14,848 nt of DNA from Chromera velia (lineage: Eukaryota; Sar; Chromeraceae). The translations under genes and the position numbers were made by a program. Below the pieces are notes generated by a model. That model had not been told where the DNA came from and searched no databases. It saw only the letters and a list, made by a program, of their open reading frames with translations. Position 1 is the first letter of the stretch, and every line of letters starts with the position of its first letter. The DNA is taken from contig JAHBMJ010004573.1 of assembly GCA_018398765.1 (NCBI GenBank), positions 63,119 through 77,966 on the forward strand. The letters run 5' to 3'. Shown piece by piece: positions 1 to 9,184 of the stretch.

Positions 1-132
1 CTGACTGTCCCTCCGGCTTTTGGGACTTCTTCATCTTCTTCGGACACCCCTCCCGCCCGCTCCCCCCAAAGCCCCCCCCCTCGGAGAAGATCGTCACCAG
101 GAAATTCAAGAAGATTACATAGCAAGAGACAT
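1..132 (+). other. Possible 3' part of an exon ending at a splice donor
   Basis: The first 132 bases are GC-rich and free of simple repeats, and they run into a donor-like GTAAGA at 133. Frame 1 is open to a TAG at 157-159 and gives a Ser/Pro/Arg-rich peptide. Frame 3 is open to TAG at 120-122. Frame 2 is open to TAA just after the donor and gives an acidic stretch ending EIQEDYIARD. I cannot decide the frame, or whether this is coding at all. If real, it belongs to a plus-strand gene that starts left of the window. Confidence 0.15.
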
Positions 133-515
133 GTAAGAACAGCTCCAGTTCCAGTGTAGCCGCCCTTGCTGAACCCGGCTTAGAGGGGGGACTTGTTTCA
201 GAATCCGCCCCTATCACAGACCAACAACATCAAGACCCACTCTCCCACGAAGAAGAGATGGAGGGAGAGCTCCCTTCCCCCCTCACACCTCAATCCGCTC
301 GGTCCCTTTCACCCCACAGCGAGCGCGCAACCAATGGGTCCTGGTAATATAATTAAACCTCAAACAGCTTTCCACTGGCCTAGCCAGATGTGTTGCAGTG
401 TTGCGTAGAGGAATGGAAGGTCCAAAGTAAGGCGGACGTGCTTGGAACAGAACTTAAAATGCATTCCCCCCTGGCCTAGCCACTGGCAGGTATCAATGCA
501 AGTCAGTATCATTGC

Positions 516-572
516 GCCAAATTCTAGGCCAAATTCTAAGCCAAATTATAGCTTTGTATTTAGCTTTGCATG
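516..572. repeat. Short tandem repeat, 12-bp units
   Basis: Three consecutive 12-bp units occupy 516-527, 528-539 and 540-551 (GCCAAATTCTAG, then the same ending AA, then one with ATAG). They run directly into two units of another 12-bp motif, TAGCTTTGTATT and TAGCTTTGCATG (549-572). The shared 12-bp period suggests local slippage duplication. No function can be assigned. Confidence 0.7.
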
Positions 573-639
573 GTCTCGTTTCTATGATTGTGAGTTTTCA
601 TTTGTGAGTAGATCTAGCAAATCCCATTATAATTGTTAA

Positions 640-855
640 CTAGGGGTGTCACAGAGAAAAAAAATAAAAAAAAAGTATCTGAAAAATTGAGCTATACACT
701 TTTTTTTTTTTCAACGGCCGGCCTGCAACACGTTGCAACACTTGTGCAACACCCGTACAACAGCGAAACAACAGTAGTTTTAGAGAAAAAAAAAAAACTC
801 CTCGACAAATCAAGTTATGCATGTACTTTTTTTTTTTTCTCTGTGACACCCCTAG
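640..855. mobile_element. hAT-like miniature inverted-repeat transposable element (MITE), 216 bp
   Basis: The ends are perfect 17-bp inverted repeats starting CTAGGGGTGTCACAGAG (640-656 and, inverted, 839-855), followed on both sides by A-tracts. The element is flanked by an exact 8-bp duplication, ATTGTTAA, at 632-639 and 856-863. An 8-bp duplication of form nTnnnnAn and a TAGGGGTG-type end are hallmarks of the hAT superfamily. The two arms match in layout: inverted repeat, A-tract, about 25-30 bases, then a 12-bp T-tract (left 640-711, right 786-855), around a 74-bp centre. The imperfect inverted similarity therefore covers about 70 bp per side, and each arm could itself form an A/T hairpin. 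There is no transposase, so the element is non-autonomous. The exact target duplication and intact ends suggest a fairly recent insertion. The short open frames crossing it are products of the A and T runs. Confidence 0.88.
725..773. repeat. Helically phased GCAACA/ACAACA motif array inside the MITE
   Basis: The centre of the MITE carries five copies of GCAACA or ACAACA starting at about 725, 735, 746, 757 and 768, a spacing of 10-11 bp, which is one DNA helical turn. The first three are GCAACA and the last two are ACAACA. hAT elements often carry repeated subterminal transposase-binding motifs. This array is central, so that role is only a guess. Confidence 0.6.
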
Positions 856-1629
856 ATTGTTAATTAACACATTTTAGTTAACAACTTAACATTATAAAAC
901 GCGATTTTTAAAATGCTAATTAATTTTCATAATATTGAATATTTCTTTCTAATTATAGTTTTTCATTATCTAAGTCAAATCCAACATAATACATATATAT
1001 CTTCATAATTTTGTATAACTAGAAACATCGATTTGCCTAACAATTTGCAAATAGTGCACTTAAAATCAGTTCAGCATCCGATCTGGCATCCGATTCATAC
1101 AGGTATAGCTAAAGTTGTAGTATGGACGGATTGCATGAATTAAATGATAATCACTTCAGCTCACTCGAATTGAAATATAATCCAAAGCCAGACGCCGCGG
1201 CGAAGGAGTTCAAATTGATATAGCACCCATACAACTACAAAGTCAAAACGTTGCCAAGGGGCTCTCGACGCTAGCTTTCTGTCACAATTAAGCCCCAGCT
1301 TTTCGAATTGAAGACCCACCCCCCAAAACGCTTCCGGCTCATGAATCCACTTCTACAAAGAAGACGCCTGGGAAGACGCCACGCAACTTGTGTATTTATA
1401 TGATGCAAGCGGACAAATCCCTAGACAAACCCTCAGTCTCTACTCTACAAAAAAGATCCCCGTGATTCTCAACCCATCTGTCAGAAGACACCCCAACCCT
1501 CCTTCCCTCCATCGGTCGATACATCCGGCCGATCATCATCACGAGGGCCCATTTCCTCCCTCATCCCTATGTGTACAGAAGACGACGACTTTCTCTGCCT
1601 GTTCTGTCTGTGCCTGCTTTTTCTTTCAG

Positions 1630-1765
1630 TTGCTCTGTCTTCATCTCACACCCTGTCGCCTTCATAGCCGTCTTTGCCCTTCCGGAGCTCTCCAGCCCTC
1701 TTCACCTGCCCGCCCCCAAGGAAGTCAGACATGTCAGTGAAGAGGCAGGAAGGGGCCCTTTTTGA
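1630..1765 (+). other. Candidate last exon of an upstream plus-strand gene
   Basis: A long pyrimidine tract ends at CTTTTTCTTTCAG (acceptor at 1629). The frame after it is open for 45 codons to TGA at 1763-1765, ending PKEVRHVSEEAGRGPF. A second acceptor-like TTCATAG at 1661-1667 joins the same frame. AATAAATAAATAG follows about 10 nt after the stop and could be a polyadenylation signal. The peptide has no recognisable domain. The other exons would lie left of the window or at 1-132, with the MITE and AT-rich island in an intron. The evidence is thin: acceptor strength, peptide character and the AATAAA. Confidence 0.25.
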
Positions 1766-1774
1766 TCACCGAAG

Positions 1775-1788
1775 CAATAAATAAATAG
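1775..1788 (+). terminator. Possible polyadenylation signal (AATAAATAAATA)
   Basis: Two overlapping AATAAA hexamers lie just downstream of the candidate stop codon at 1763-1765. They are the only such cluster in the left part of the window on this strand. A polyadenylation role depends on the doubtful exon before it. Confidence 0.25.
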
Positions 1789-2781
1789 TCAATTAAGAGA
1801 GGCATGCAAAACCCCTGCACCCACCATCACTCAGTGTGAAATGGTACAGAAATTAACGATGGTCTGCCCGAGTGAGTCCTTGAACGAACATCTTTCATTC
1901 CTCTTGGTCCCTTTCTTCCCTTTACCTACTCACCTTTTCTTTTCCTCCGTTCGACTCTTGACTTGGAGCTCTTCCCCTCTGAGCTCTCTTTCCTTTTCTC
2001 TGTCCTTCTCGCTTCCCCTTTCCGTGCTTGTAAGCTTCTTTGTTACCTTGCTCCCACCACTCCACTCTGTCCTGAAGTCTCTCTCTTTCACGCTCTTGAC
2101 TGACTTCCCCCCTGTAAAGCTCCGATCTTGCAACAACGCAAGACACTCAAAGGGGGGGCTCCATGGCGCTGCAATCAAAAGCCCAAAACATGCCATGCAG
2201 TCTTTCGCTCTCAGTGCATCTCCTCCCGCCCCGTTTGTGATCGGACAGTCACAAATGATCACGCCATCACATGCAAACCTCCGCGACAGGCAAAGTGAGA
2301 TTCTTTCTATTCGTACACACCGTCCGTAGAGTCGAAACGAAAGATATGGAAGGGAAGGGAAGGGCACGGCTGTCAACCAGCATTTTTGAAGAGGGGAGTT
2401 CTGAAAAAACCGAAACCGGAGAACCGAACCCCGTCCTACTCCTTCCATTTGGAAGTCGATCAGTCGATCGATGAGGAGGCAGATGACGGGATCAATTCGA
2501 TTCAAGAACAAACAAGACGGAGGGAGCTCGTATGAGATAATTAAATTATCAAAGGATTCTTTCATCAACTTCCAGAGCGACAGCAGCATCTTTTTGTCCG
2601 CACAGACGAAACGGGGGAAGCAGAAGAAGAGAATTAAAGAGGAACAAAGAAAGAGAGAAATGAGAGAGCTGCAGCGCGGTGCCGACCGAGCAAGCAGGAT
2701 CGTGAGGGACACCCGCAACGAAACCTGCATGCCCCCCTGTAAATCAATCAATCCCCTGCGAAAACTATGAAGCTACATGCC

Positions 2782-2814
<33 letters not shown>

Positions 2815-2820
2815 ACACAC
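2782..2820. repeat. (CA)n microsatellite
   Basis: An almost uninterrupted CA repeat with a single TC interruption near 2809. On the minus strand it reads (TG)n. Confidence 0.95.
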
Positions 2821-4214
2821 ATCACCACATTCTCGACAGATCAGGCTCGAGGTGCACAAGCTACATCATTGCAACCAAGAAATCAGACGTACACAGACAG
2901 CCAGACATGCAAGGGTGCCCAGCGGCCTGAAGGGGAAAGAGGCAGAAGGAAGGAAGGAAAGAACAGAGGTGAAGGGAAAAAAGCGATCGAAGCAAAGGAC
3001 GGTGCTCCAACAGATGCCCCTTTCTCTCAGGCATCGATCAGCATCAGGTCCTTTTTTGTTCTCTTTCCCTCCTCGTCTTTCTCTCCATCCTTCTCTTTCT
3101 TTTCTTGCATGTGTTTCCACTTCCTCTCACCTCTGCCCTCCGAGGAACGCTGTCCAGCCGCTTGCATGTCTGGGTCAACATGTACGCACGGAAGCAAGTA
3201 AACATGCATCAGTCAAGCAGCCCATTACCTGACCGATCCTGATTCGAATCACCACAAAAATAAGCAAAAACACATTCAAGCATGGATTCAAAAAGACAGT
3301 CTCTGCGCTACAGCTCCAAGCACACATTGCGGACAGACATGAAACGACAGAAAGAGGGAAACGAGGAAGCAGCACGATTCGGTCCATGCAGGTGGACGTG
3401 CTACTTGAGGATTTTCTTCTTTCAGAACGTCCATCATTTACTCCAGACATCGTGAGAGAGGAAGGGGCAGAAAAGGGGGCAGAGGGATGAAGGGAACATC
3501 TTTCAGTCACGTCTTTTTCAATGTGACCTCATATCGACTTTCCCTCTATCTGAGAGAAAAGAAAGAAAGACGGCCACACCCCTTCATTTCACTCATGAAG
3601 AGGATTACTTTGTGTTCTCTTCTGCTTTCTTCTTGGACCTCTTCTTGCACAGTTAACCTCAACCTTAAGCCCATGAGCCCTCCAACTTCTGTTCTTGTTT
3701 TTCTCTCATCAATCGGTACGACCCTTCTCTTTCTTCACTTCGACCCATCCTATGTCTACAGCAACTTTCTGGCCTTGCTTCCTTACCCTTCTGGAAGTCC
3801 ACCGACACCCTCTTTCAATCTTTCCTTTCTTTCCTCCCTTGCATCCTTTCATTCTGCCTCCCTTTCTCCGTGCTGTCTGTCCTTTCTAGTTTCTACCAAT
3901 TGTTGAAAGCATCTGGTTGTCAGCACATGCTACCCTCTTCACAGAATGTCATGCAGGAGTAGAGAGGAAGGGGAGCAGTAGGTAGAGGGAAGGGAAGCAG
4001 AGGAGTGAATTCGTGTGGGAACACAGCAACACACTGACAAGAACAGCGAATACACGCGAAGACAACACAGAGACAAGCAACGCAACACGAAGACGAAAGG
4101 ACCAAAAAAACGCAGACGACAGCGGACTTTCGTCCATGAATCAAATACATCAGCCCTGCATATGAGTATGTGGAAGTGCTGTGTCGTATAAATGCGTGAA
4201 GTGTTCCGAATTGA

Positions 4215-4316
4215 CGAAGGGAAGAGACAACGGCTTTCTTTCAGTGGAGGAAGGCGCAAGTGGAGGAGATTGACGCTCTGTCTCCTTTTCTGTCCAAGGA
4301 ACGGTGGAAGGACGAG
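4215..4316 (+). other. Weak candidate exon, product unknown
   Basis: The frame from 4215 to the TAA at about 4332 gives a balanced, protein-like peptide (for example AFFQWRKAQVEEIDALSP followed by FLSKERWKDEV). A splice acceptor-like CTTTCTTTCAG lies at 4234-4244 and a donor-like GAG|GTGTGT at 4317. The part between these sites is 24 codons with phase-0 ends. No domain is recognised, and no partner exons could be joined with confidence. Purine-rich sequence produces charged peptides by chance, so this stays a lead only. Confidence 0.15.
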
Positions 4317-4543
4317 GTGTGTGCGGGGAAGGAATAATGTGTCGATCTACATCGAAATAGGTCTGTCACTGAATGAAACACGCACACTGCAGGACAAACC
4401 TTCTTTTCCCATCCACAGCGAACCTTTGCAATGCATAGATGCATGCAAGCACTTCTCTTGATCTGTCTCTCTCTTCTTTGCTTCTCTTGCACAGGCCTGC
4501 GTTTTTTCTCTTACGTCTTAAAAAGACCGCACTCACACACTCA

Positions 4544-4547
<4 letters not shown>

Positions 4548-4611
<64 letters not shown>
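4548..4611. repeat. Compound (CA)n(GA)n microsatellite
   Basis: About 32 bp of CA repeat passes directly into about 32 bp of GA repeat. On the minus strand this reads (TC)n(TG)n, the same compound repeat and order as in two introns of the PPR gene (14185-14240 and 14786-14848). Confidence 0.95.
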
Positions 4612-4614
<3 letters not shown>

Positions 4615-5513
4615 GACAGGCAAAGTTTGAAATACTGATCCTGCTCTTCTTTCTCGGGACCATATCTACACGAACACAGCAGGAAAACACGGGTGTCCAT
4701 GAACGCGGACGCATGGAGACTTGAAACGACAGAAGAACCAATGAATTGATCAGACCTGTTCCTGACAGACACAACAGATCTGCAGGGAGAGAAACAGAGC
4801 AGCGACCCACTCTTCATTCTTCTTTTCCTTGAACTCATCAGGGCACCTGCCCCGTTCCGGCCCGTCCCCTTTTAACTCTCTGCCTCACCCAGTTGAACGC
4901 ATAAAGCCGCGTGGACCGATTTGATTTCATTTGACCCTGCCTCCTCCACAAAACCTTTCGACCAATCGACCCACGAAGCGGGTGGTAAGATTACGCAAGC
5001 ATGGAAACACCCACGAAGGCAAAAAGAGGCAGTGAGTGTCGCTGTCGCTCCGTCTTTCGCCAAGTATGACAGAAGACAGAACACGCAGAATGTGACAAAA
5101 CGAACAAAAGGATCAAAATTGCACCAAAAGAAAACAAGCAAAAGAACCAGTCCCCTACCCAATCTGCAACAAAGATCGTCTCCCCCTGTCCTTCACTTCG
5201 CTGTTTTGTCCTCGTCACCCACAGTCCTTCATTCCTCCCCTTTTGGGTCATGTTTCCTTCATTCAGCCGCCCCAACTTGATCAAAAAGAAATAAAAACCT
5301 TCAGACAAAGAGACAGGAAGGAAGATGCTTCCTTCGCAAGCAGTCCTCCATCTCCCGCCTCTTCTCTTCTCCTCTCTTCCTTCGCTTTTCATTTCTTCTC
5401 TTCAAACATGCATCCAGGTAATGACGACTTCCCTTGTATGCGTCGGAATGGACATTCTAGTCTTTCTTCTCCTCTCCTTCGTTCAGGACGCACTGCTCTG
5501 ATCTCCCGAACAG

Positions 5514-5540
5514 TCCATCCATCCATCCATCCATCCATCC
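5514..5540. repeat. (ATCC)n tetranucleotide repeat
   Basis: About six to seven copies of ATCC/TCCA in a row, about 220 bp downstream of the stop codon of the minus-strand CCCH gene. A short CAGA repeat lies close by at about 5621-5640. Confidence 0.9.
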
Positions 5541-5759
5541 GGTCTCCCTCTTTTGTTCTCCTCTTTCTTGCTTCTCCTCAAAGCATGAACAAGCACCGAA
5601 ATTCCTTACTGCAGAAAGTGACTGACAGACAGACAGACCAAATGCCCCCCCCCACAGCAGTTGGTCGATCCTCACATTCATTTCGATATTTCAGTTACTC
5701 AGTTACTTAGTCACTCTTTTCTTTTGAACACCTTCGCTTCTTTCATGCAGTTTCTCCTT

Positions 5760-6900
5760 CTACCTCCTATGGAAGCTCCCGTCGTTCTCTATGTGCTTCG
5801 AAGATTGCCCCCCATTCATACCTGTCAGGCCCCCCTGCCGTTTGCCTCCCTGGCCCCCACGGGCGGGTCCCCTCCCCACTCCCCCACCCCAGCGCTCATC
5901 CGGACCTCTCTGCCCCTGTGCATACGGTCCCGGGGGCCCTGCACCCCCTGCTGGCCCCCCAGAGATTCCTGATGCGGATGCGGGTGGGTAGTGGTGGGGA
6001 GCGAGTTCGACAGGAGGGGGGTCGCCCCATGAAGGGCCTGGAGCGTGAGCGTGGCGGGGAGGAGTCAGCGTCGGCTGAAACGGGGAGAGTGCGTGGAGAG
6101 GAGGGGGAAGAGAGGAACCAGCCGGTGTGTTGGCTGGGTGAACCCCTCCCCCCCCCCCCCCACTGGGAGGGAGGACATTCGATGAAGGGCCCGGGAGGGG
6201 CCCCGGCAAGGGACCAGGCTGGTTCGGGAGAGGGGTTCTCACTGTATGTAGCTGTTCTAAGGGCCCTCCAATTGGTTGCGTATGTTGCATGGGGGGTTGT
6301 TGCTGTTGCAACGGCATCATGCGCATCTGCATCAACGCAGAGGAAAGGGGGTCAGAGACGGAGCCGGGGCCCAAAGGAAAGTGAATCGGCCTTGCTTCTG
6401 GGGAGGGACCAGGGCCCAATTTCGCACCGGGGCCCACAAATGGACCTCGCGGAAAGGGCCCCGGCCCCGGTGTCTGTCGATGTGCCGCAGCTGCGTCTGG
6501 GAACGGTGGCATCGATTGAAACGCAAAGGGGGAAGGGTTCAACGGAGCCGGTGAAGAACCAGGAAAGCTGTCCTGCATGCTGAGGAGAAACGCGTCCCTC
6601 TGGCCCCCCGGCATTAGAGCAGGAGGTCGGGTTTCACCCCACCCGCTTCCATGGCGGTCCCCTACTCCTCTTCGGTACTGCCCTTCGTGAGAACGGCTAT
6701 TGAACAGACCACCCCCCTCTGCTGCTGATGCGGCACCGGGGGGCCCTCCTTGTCTCTGCTGCTGCATTTGAGGTCCTGGTCCCATGCCCCCTCTCGCACT
6801 GAGTGGCTGCTGCTGCGGAGTCGGAGTCTGGGACTGGAGGAGGGCTGCCAGGAGCATCTGTTGCTGGTGGTGGTGTTGGTACTGCTGGGGGTCGTTTAGG

Positions 6901-6935
<35 letters not shown>

Positions 6936-8191
6936 AGCCAGAGGGAGACTGTCGCCCGTCGGGTGCTGCATCTGGGGAGTGAGCATTCCAGCTCCAGCTC
7001 CATTCGGTAGGGGAGGGGCACCAGGGGGCGGGGCGTTTGGGTGAAAGTGGGGGAATGGGGGGGCACCTGGAGGAGTGAAGAAGGGGGAAAAGTGCAGAGG
7101 AGGACCGGCTGGGGAGGCGGAGGGATCTACCAAACCCCCTCCAGAGAGAGGGGGCGGGCGAAGGGAGGTGGAATCATAGGGGGGTCCGGGGGGGAGGGCG
7201 GTCCCGAAAGGCATCTGTTCCCTCATTGGCCCGTGCCGCGACCGCGGCCCTGCCCCTCTTCCTCTCTCCCGTCTCCCCCCACGTGGACCTCCTGGAGGTG
7301 GTGGGGGGGGCGGTGCGGCTGCTGCAGTAGAAGAGGACGAAGAGGACGACGCTCCTCCTGCAGACGCAGAGACGTTGGCGGCTACATTGGCTACACCGCG
7401 CTGCTGCTTTGAGTGAGACCCGGGGGCCCGTTTAACGGTCTCTCCGCCCGGCTCTGTCGGATTCTCTGCAGAAGGCCTTTCGGAGTACATTCGACCTCCC
7501 ACGGTGCGACTTCCACTTGTATACCCATTTGCAGCCTCAACTACACTCAACTGGTTCAAGGGAGAGCCACCTGCACCAGAAGCGCACCACCCTGCGACTG
7601 TGGCTGCCATCGGAGACGGGTCAAAGAACTCGGGCCCCGGCGGAAAGGGCCCACCACGCCCACTTCCAGCCGAGGTCGTGCCGGGGCCCCCAGCTGTCGA
7701 CGCCCCCCCGTTCTTCGACACTCCGGTGCCACTTGTCACCTCACTTCCCCTCTGGGCTCCAATGGGAAGAGAGACGCCCCCTTGGTTGGTCGGTGGGACG
7801 TTGGATTGACCTACTTTGATCGGAGTAGCCGGAAGTTGCCATGCGGAACTTTTTCCTCCCTTGCCAGATCTGTCCGGTGTTTCTCCAGTCATCTGAAGAG
7901 ACCCGCCTCTGCTTCTCCCCCCTGACTTCTGGGGGAAGAAGGGGACGTTCTCTCTCCGCATTCTATAGTTGGGTGTGCGGATTTCGTCCATCCCATGGGC
8001 GTGTCTGCAAGTGTTTCCGGAGATGCACCGACCGCTCTTCATGAACTGCCAACAGGGGCGTGTCTTGAAGTAATCCTCTGTGACCCTCAGTTCTTCAATT
8101 CCTGCATGCGAGCAGCGAAACAGGGCGGCAGACATCAGAGCAAAACAGCATTAGATTGCGGAGGAGAGAGAAGAAGGGCATGACCGACGGT

Positions 8192-8236
<45 letters not shown>

Positions 8237-9184
8237 CCATACAAACACACGCACGCACAGGAAAGAAGAGGAAAAAGGCAGAAAGAACAGAATAGAACGT
8301 ATGCAAACGAAGTTTAGATATACAAAGGCAAAACATTGATAATAAAGGCGGCTACCGAAGTTGAAGCAAACACACACACGATCACACAACGGACTACCCA
8401 CACATCCACCCACTCAACCAACCAACCAACCAACCATGTGCGAATGTGCACGCGTCGCCTCTCGGGCACCCCTGCGTCTTTTCGTCCTCTGTTGCCCCTC
8501 CGCCCCCTGCTGCTTTCTTTGTCGCAGCACTCCACTCAGGGCACATTGAAGTCTTGGCCAAGTCCGGTGGTGCCTTCAGCTCGCTCCTGTCGTGAGCGTA
8601 CGGGCATGAGTCTCCCTTCAGACACCCCTTCTTGCTGTTCAGATGAGAACACATCTTGGTCTTGTACCTGCAGGACCGGAGCAAAAGACAAAGAAGCCAA
8701 TGCGTCCTTGACGTAGATGAATAAGCTCAAGCAGCGGATCGCTGCTCCAGCTGCCACTCATTCGTTTAGACCTTCACCGACTTGACGTTGATCATGGCGA
8801 CCTCACTGAAGGAGGTCGAGGTTGGACCACTAACTCATGCAGATCTACTCATTCGGCATGCATGGGAGACCATCTGACGGACGGGCACGTGCTCAGTATT
8901 TTTACCTGACCCTAAATAACGCCATTACTTCGTCATGCAAGCGGTGTGAGAGGCTTACCGCACGAAAAGGGTTACCTCATCACACGCGAGGCGTATCTGT
9001 TCCATGTGAAACGTCTCTCCGTCTCTCTAAGATCCATCCACTCCTCGACTGACCACTGATCCTGGACCACATGCTTCGCCTTGGAATGGGAAGTCGTGCT
9101 CATCGAAGGACGCCCCGGCCCTGTGTCGGGGTTCTGGGGCGAGGCCATTGGGGTATTGCCGTTCCTCTCTTCCATTGACTTCAT
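5760..9184 (-). CDS. Triple CCCH zinc-finger RNA-binding protein, three exons, 927 aa
   Basis: Likely a nuclear or cytosolic RNA-binding regulator. Exons are 9184-8976, 8667-8435 and 8101-5760; the introns (308 and 333 nt) are GT-AG, and phases match at both joins (AG|G gives Arg70, G|GA gives Gly148). Three fingers follow. ZF1 (Cys76, Cys85, Cys91, His95) and ZF3 (Cys164, Cys173, Cys179, His183) are C-x8-C-x5-C-x3-H with RYKTKMC and FKTRPC lead-ins. ZF2 (Cys112, Cys137, Cys143, His147) has 24 residues in its first gap. CTFAHG|IEELR spans the second join and confirms it. The remaining about 740 residues are low complexity: Ser/Ala/Pro runs and an RGG/RG block near 405-440, poly-Ala near 537-548, Gln/His stretches, a poly-Gly run and RG-rich end. 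KTxxC triple fingers with AHG-x-x-ELR are typical of alveolate CCCH proteins. TGA lies two codons before ATG9184, so a spliced upstream start (ATG9474, donor AAG|GTGAAG, acceptor at 9185) is possible. Confidence 0.85.
6148..6161. repeat. 14-base C homopolymer inside CCCH coding sequence
   Basis: On the coding strand this is a run of 14 G that encodes most of a poly-Gly stretch near residue 795. The frame stays open through it and on to the stop at 5760. It is prone to replication slippage and to assembly error. Confidence 0.9.
6902..6934. repeat. (CTG)11 repeat, coding for poly-Ala on the minus strand
   Basis: Eleven CTG units on the plus strand are read as GCA codons on the coding strand, forming most of a 13-residue Ala run (about residues 537-549) in the low-complexity tail of the CCCH protein. 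A CAG follows immediately, so the array ends in a small CTGCAG palindrome. Confidence 0.95.
7024..7198 (+). other. G-run cluster, G-quadruplex-prone strand
   Basis: The non-coding strand of the CCCH gene has dense G-runs. At 7024-7063 there are five runs of three or more G with short gaps, and at 7150-7198 several more, including one of seven. Both satisfy the usual four-run G-quadruplex pattern. They arise from Pro codons (CCC/CCT) on the coding strand. Any structural effect is unproven. Confidence 0.5.
8102..8434 (-). other. Intron 2 of the CCCH gene, with two microsatellites
   Basis: The donor is CATG|GTTGGT at 8435/8434 and the acceptor GCATGCAG|GA at 8102/8101; phase 1. The donor sits at the start of a (GGTT)n array (plus-strand CCAA at 8415-8435). 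A 44-bp (CA)n run at 8192-8235 reads (TG)n on the sense strand, about 90 nt before the acceptor. Confidence 0.8.
8668..8975 (-). other. Intron 1 of the CCCH gene
   Basis: The donor is ATGAG|GTAACC at 8976/8975 and the acceptor GGTCCTGCAG|G at 8668/8667; phase 2, 308 nt. It separates the N-terminal exon from the exon that begins at the Arg-Tyr lead-in of the first zinc finger. The exon-2 frame is closed upstream within the intron, so a join is required. No repeats are seen inside. Confidence 0.75.

Larger units (their letters stand above)
340..1180. other. AT-rich island without recognisable genes
   Basis: Base composition falls sharply here compared with both sides (many runs such as TAATTAATTTTCATAATATTGAATA near 918-942). 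It holds short tandem repeats, a 12-base repeat CTGGCCTAGCCA at about 375 and again near 472, a duplicated CATCCGAT block near 1075-1095, and the MITE at 640-855. No convincing reading frame is seen. The composition and repeats suggest an old transposon or other repeat into which the MITE later inserted, but no outer terminal repeats could be found by eye. Confidence 0.4.
1800..5759. other. Gene-poor region with alternating purine and pyrimidine blocks
   Basis: No gene is well supported here. On the plus strand, pyrimidine-rich blocks (about 1890-2110, 3040-3160, 3600-3880, 5340-5400) alternate with purine- or A-rich blocks (about 2340-2720, 2900-3000, 3950-4130, 4990-5140). Such composition gives long spurious frames on both strands. 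The longest is minus 2751-1930 (273 codons), hydrophobic at its N-terminus and Lys/Glu/Arg-rich at its C-terminus, with no recognisable domain. Microsatellites sit at 2782-2820, 4548-4611 and 5514-5540. The block may be intergenic, a long untranslated or non-coding transcript, or introns of a gene whose small exons I cannot recognise. Confidence 0.5.

Noticed and set aside
633-870. Short frames on both strands across 633-870
   Set aside because: They lie in the MITE and arise from its A and T tracts; they are Lys- and Phe-rich with no transposase features.
1930-2751. 273-codon minus-strand frame as a membrane protein gene
   Set aside because: It has no recognisable domain. Its hydrophobic and charged halves match pyrimidine- and purine-rich blocks, and plus-strand frames of similar quality overlap it. 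It is kept only as a mention in the region note.
3236-3256. GATTCGAATC as a tRNA T-arm
   Set aside because: The flanking bases do not form a T-stem, and no acceptor or anticodon arm is present on either strand.
4431-4724. Plus-strand frame with a signal-peptide-like start followed by His-Thr and Arg-Glu repeats
   Set aside because: Most of it is a translation of the CA/GA microsatellite, and the hydrophobic start comes from a pyrimidine-rich stretch ending in an acceptor-like TTGCACAG. It has no domain.
5918-6583. 221-codon plus-strand frame antisense to the CCCH gene
   Set aside because: It is the shadow of a GC-rich, Pro/Gly-coding exon on the other strand. Residue content is Gly/Arg/Glu-rich, with no domain.
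8462-8545. The ZF2 insert as an unspliced short intron
   Set aside because: The GT...AG choices seen inside it shift the frame and destroy the Cys137-Cys143-His147 part of the finger, and other introns in this gene are about 300 nt.
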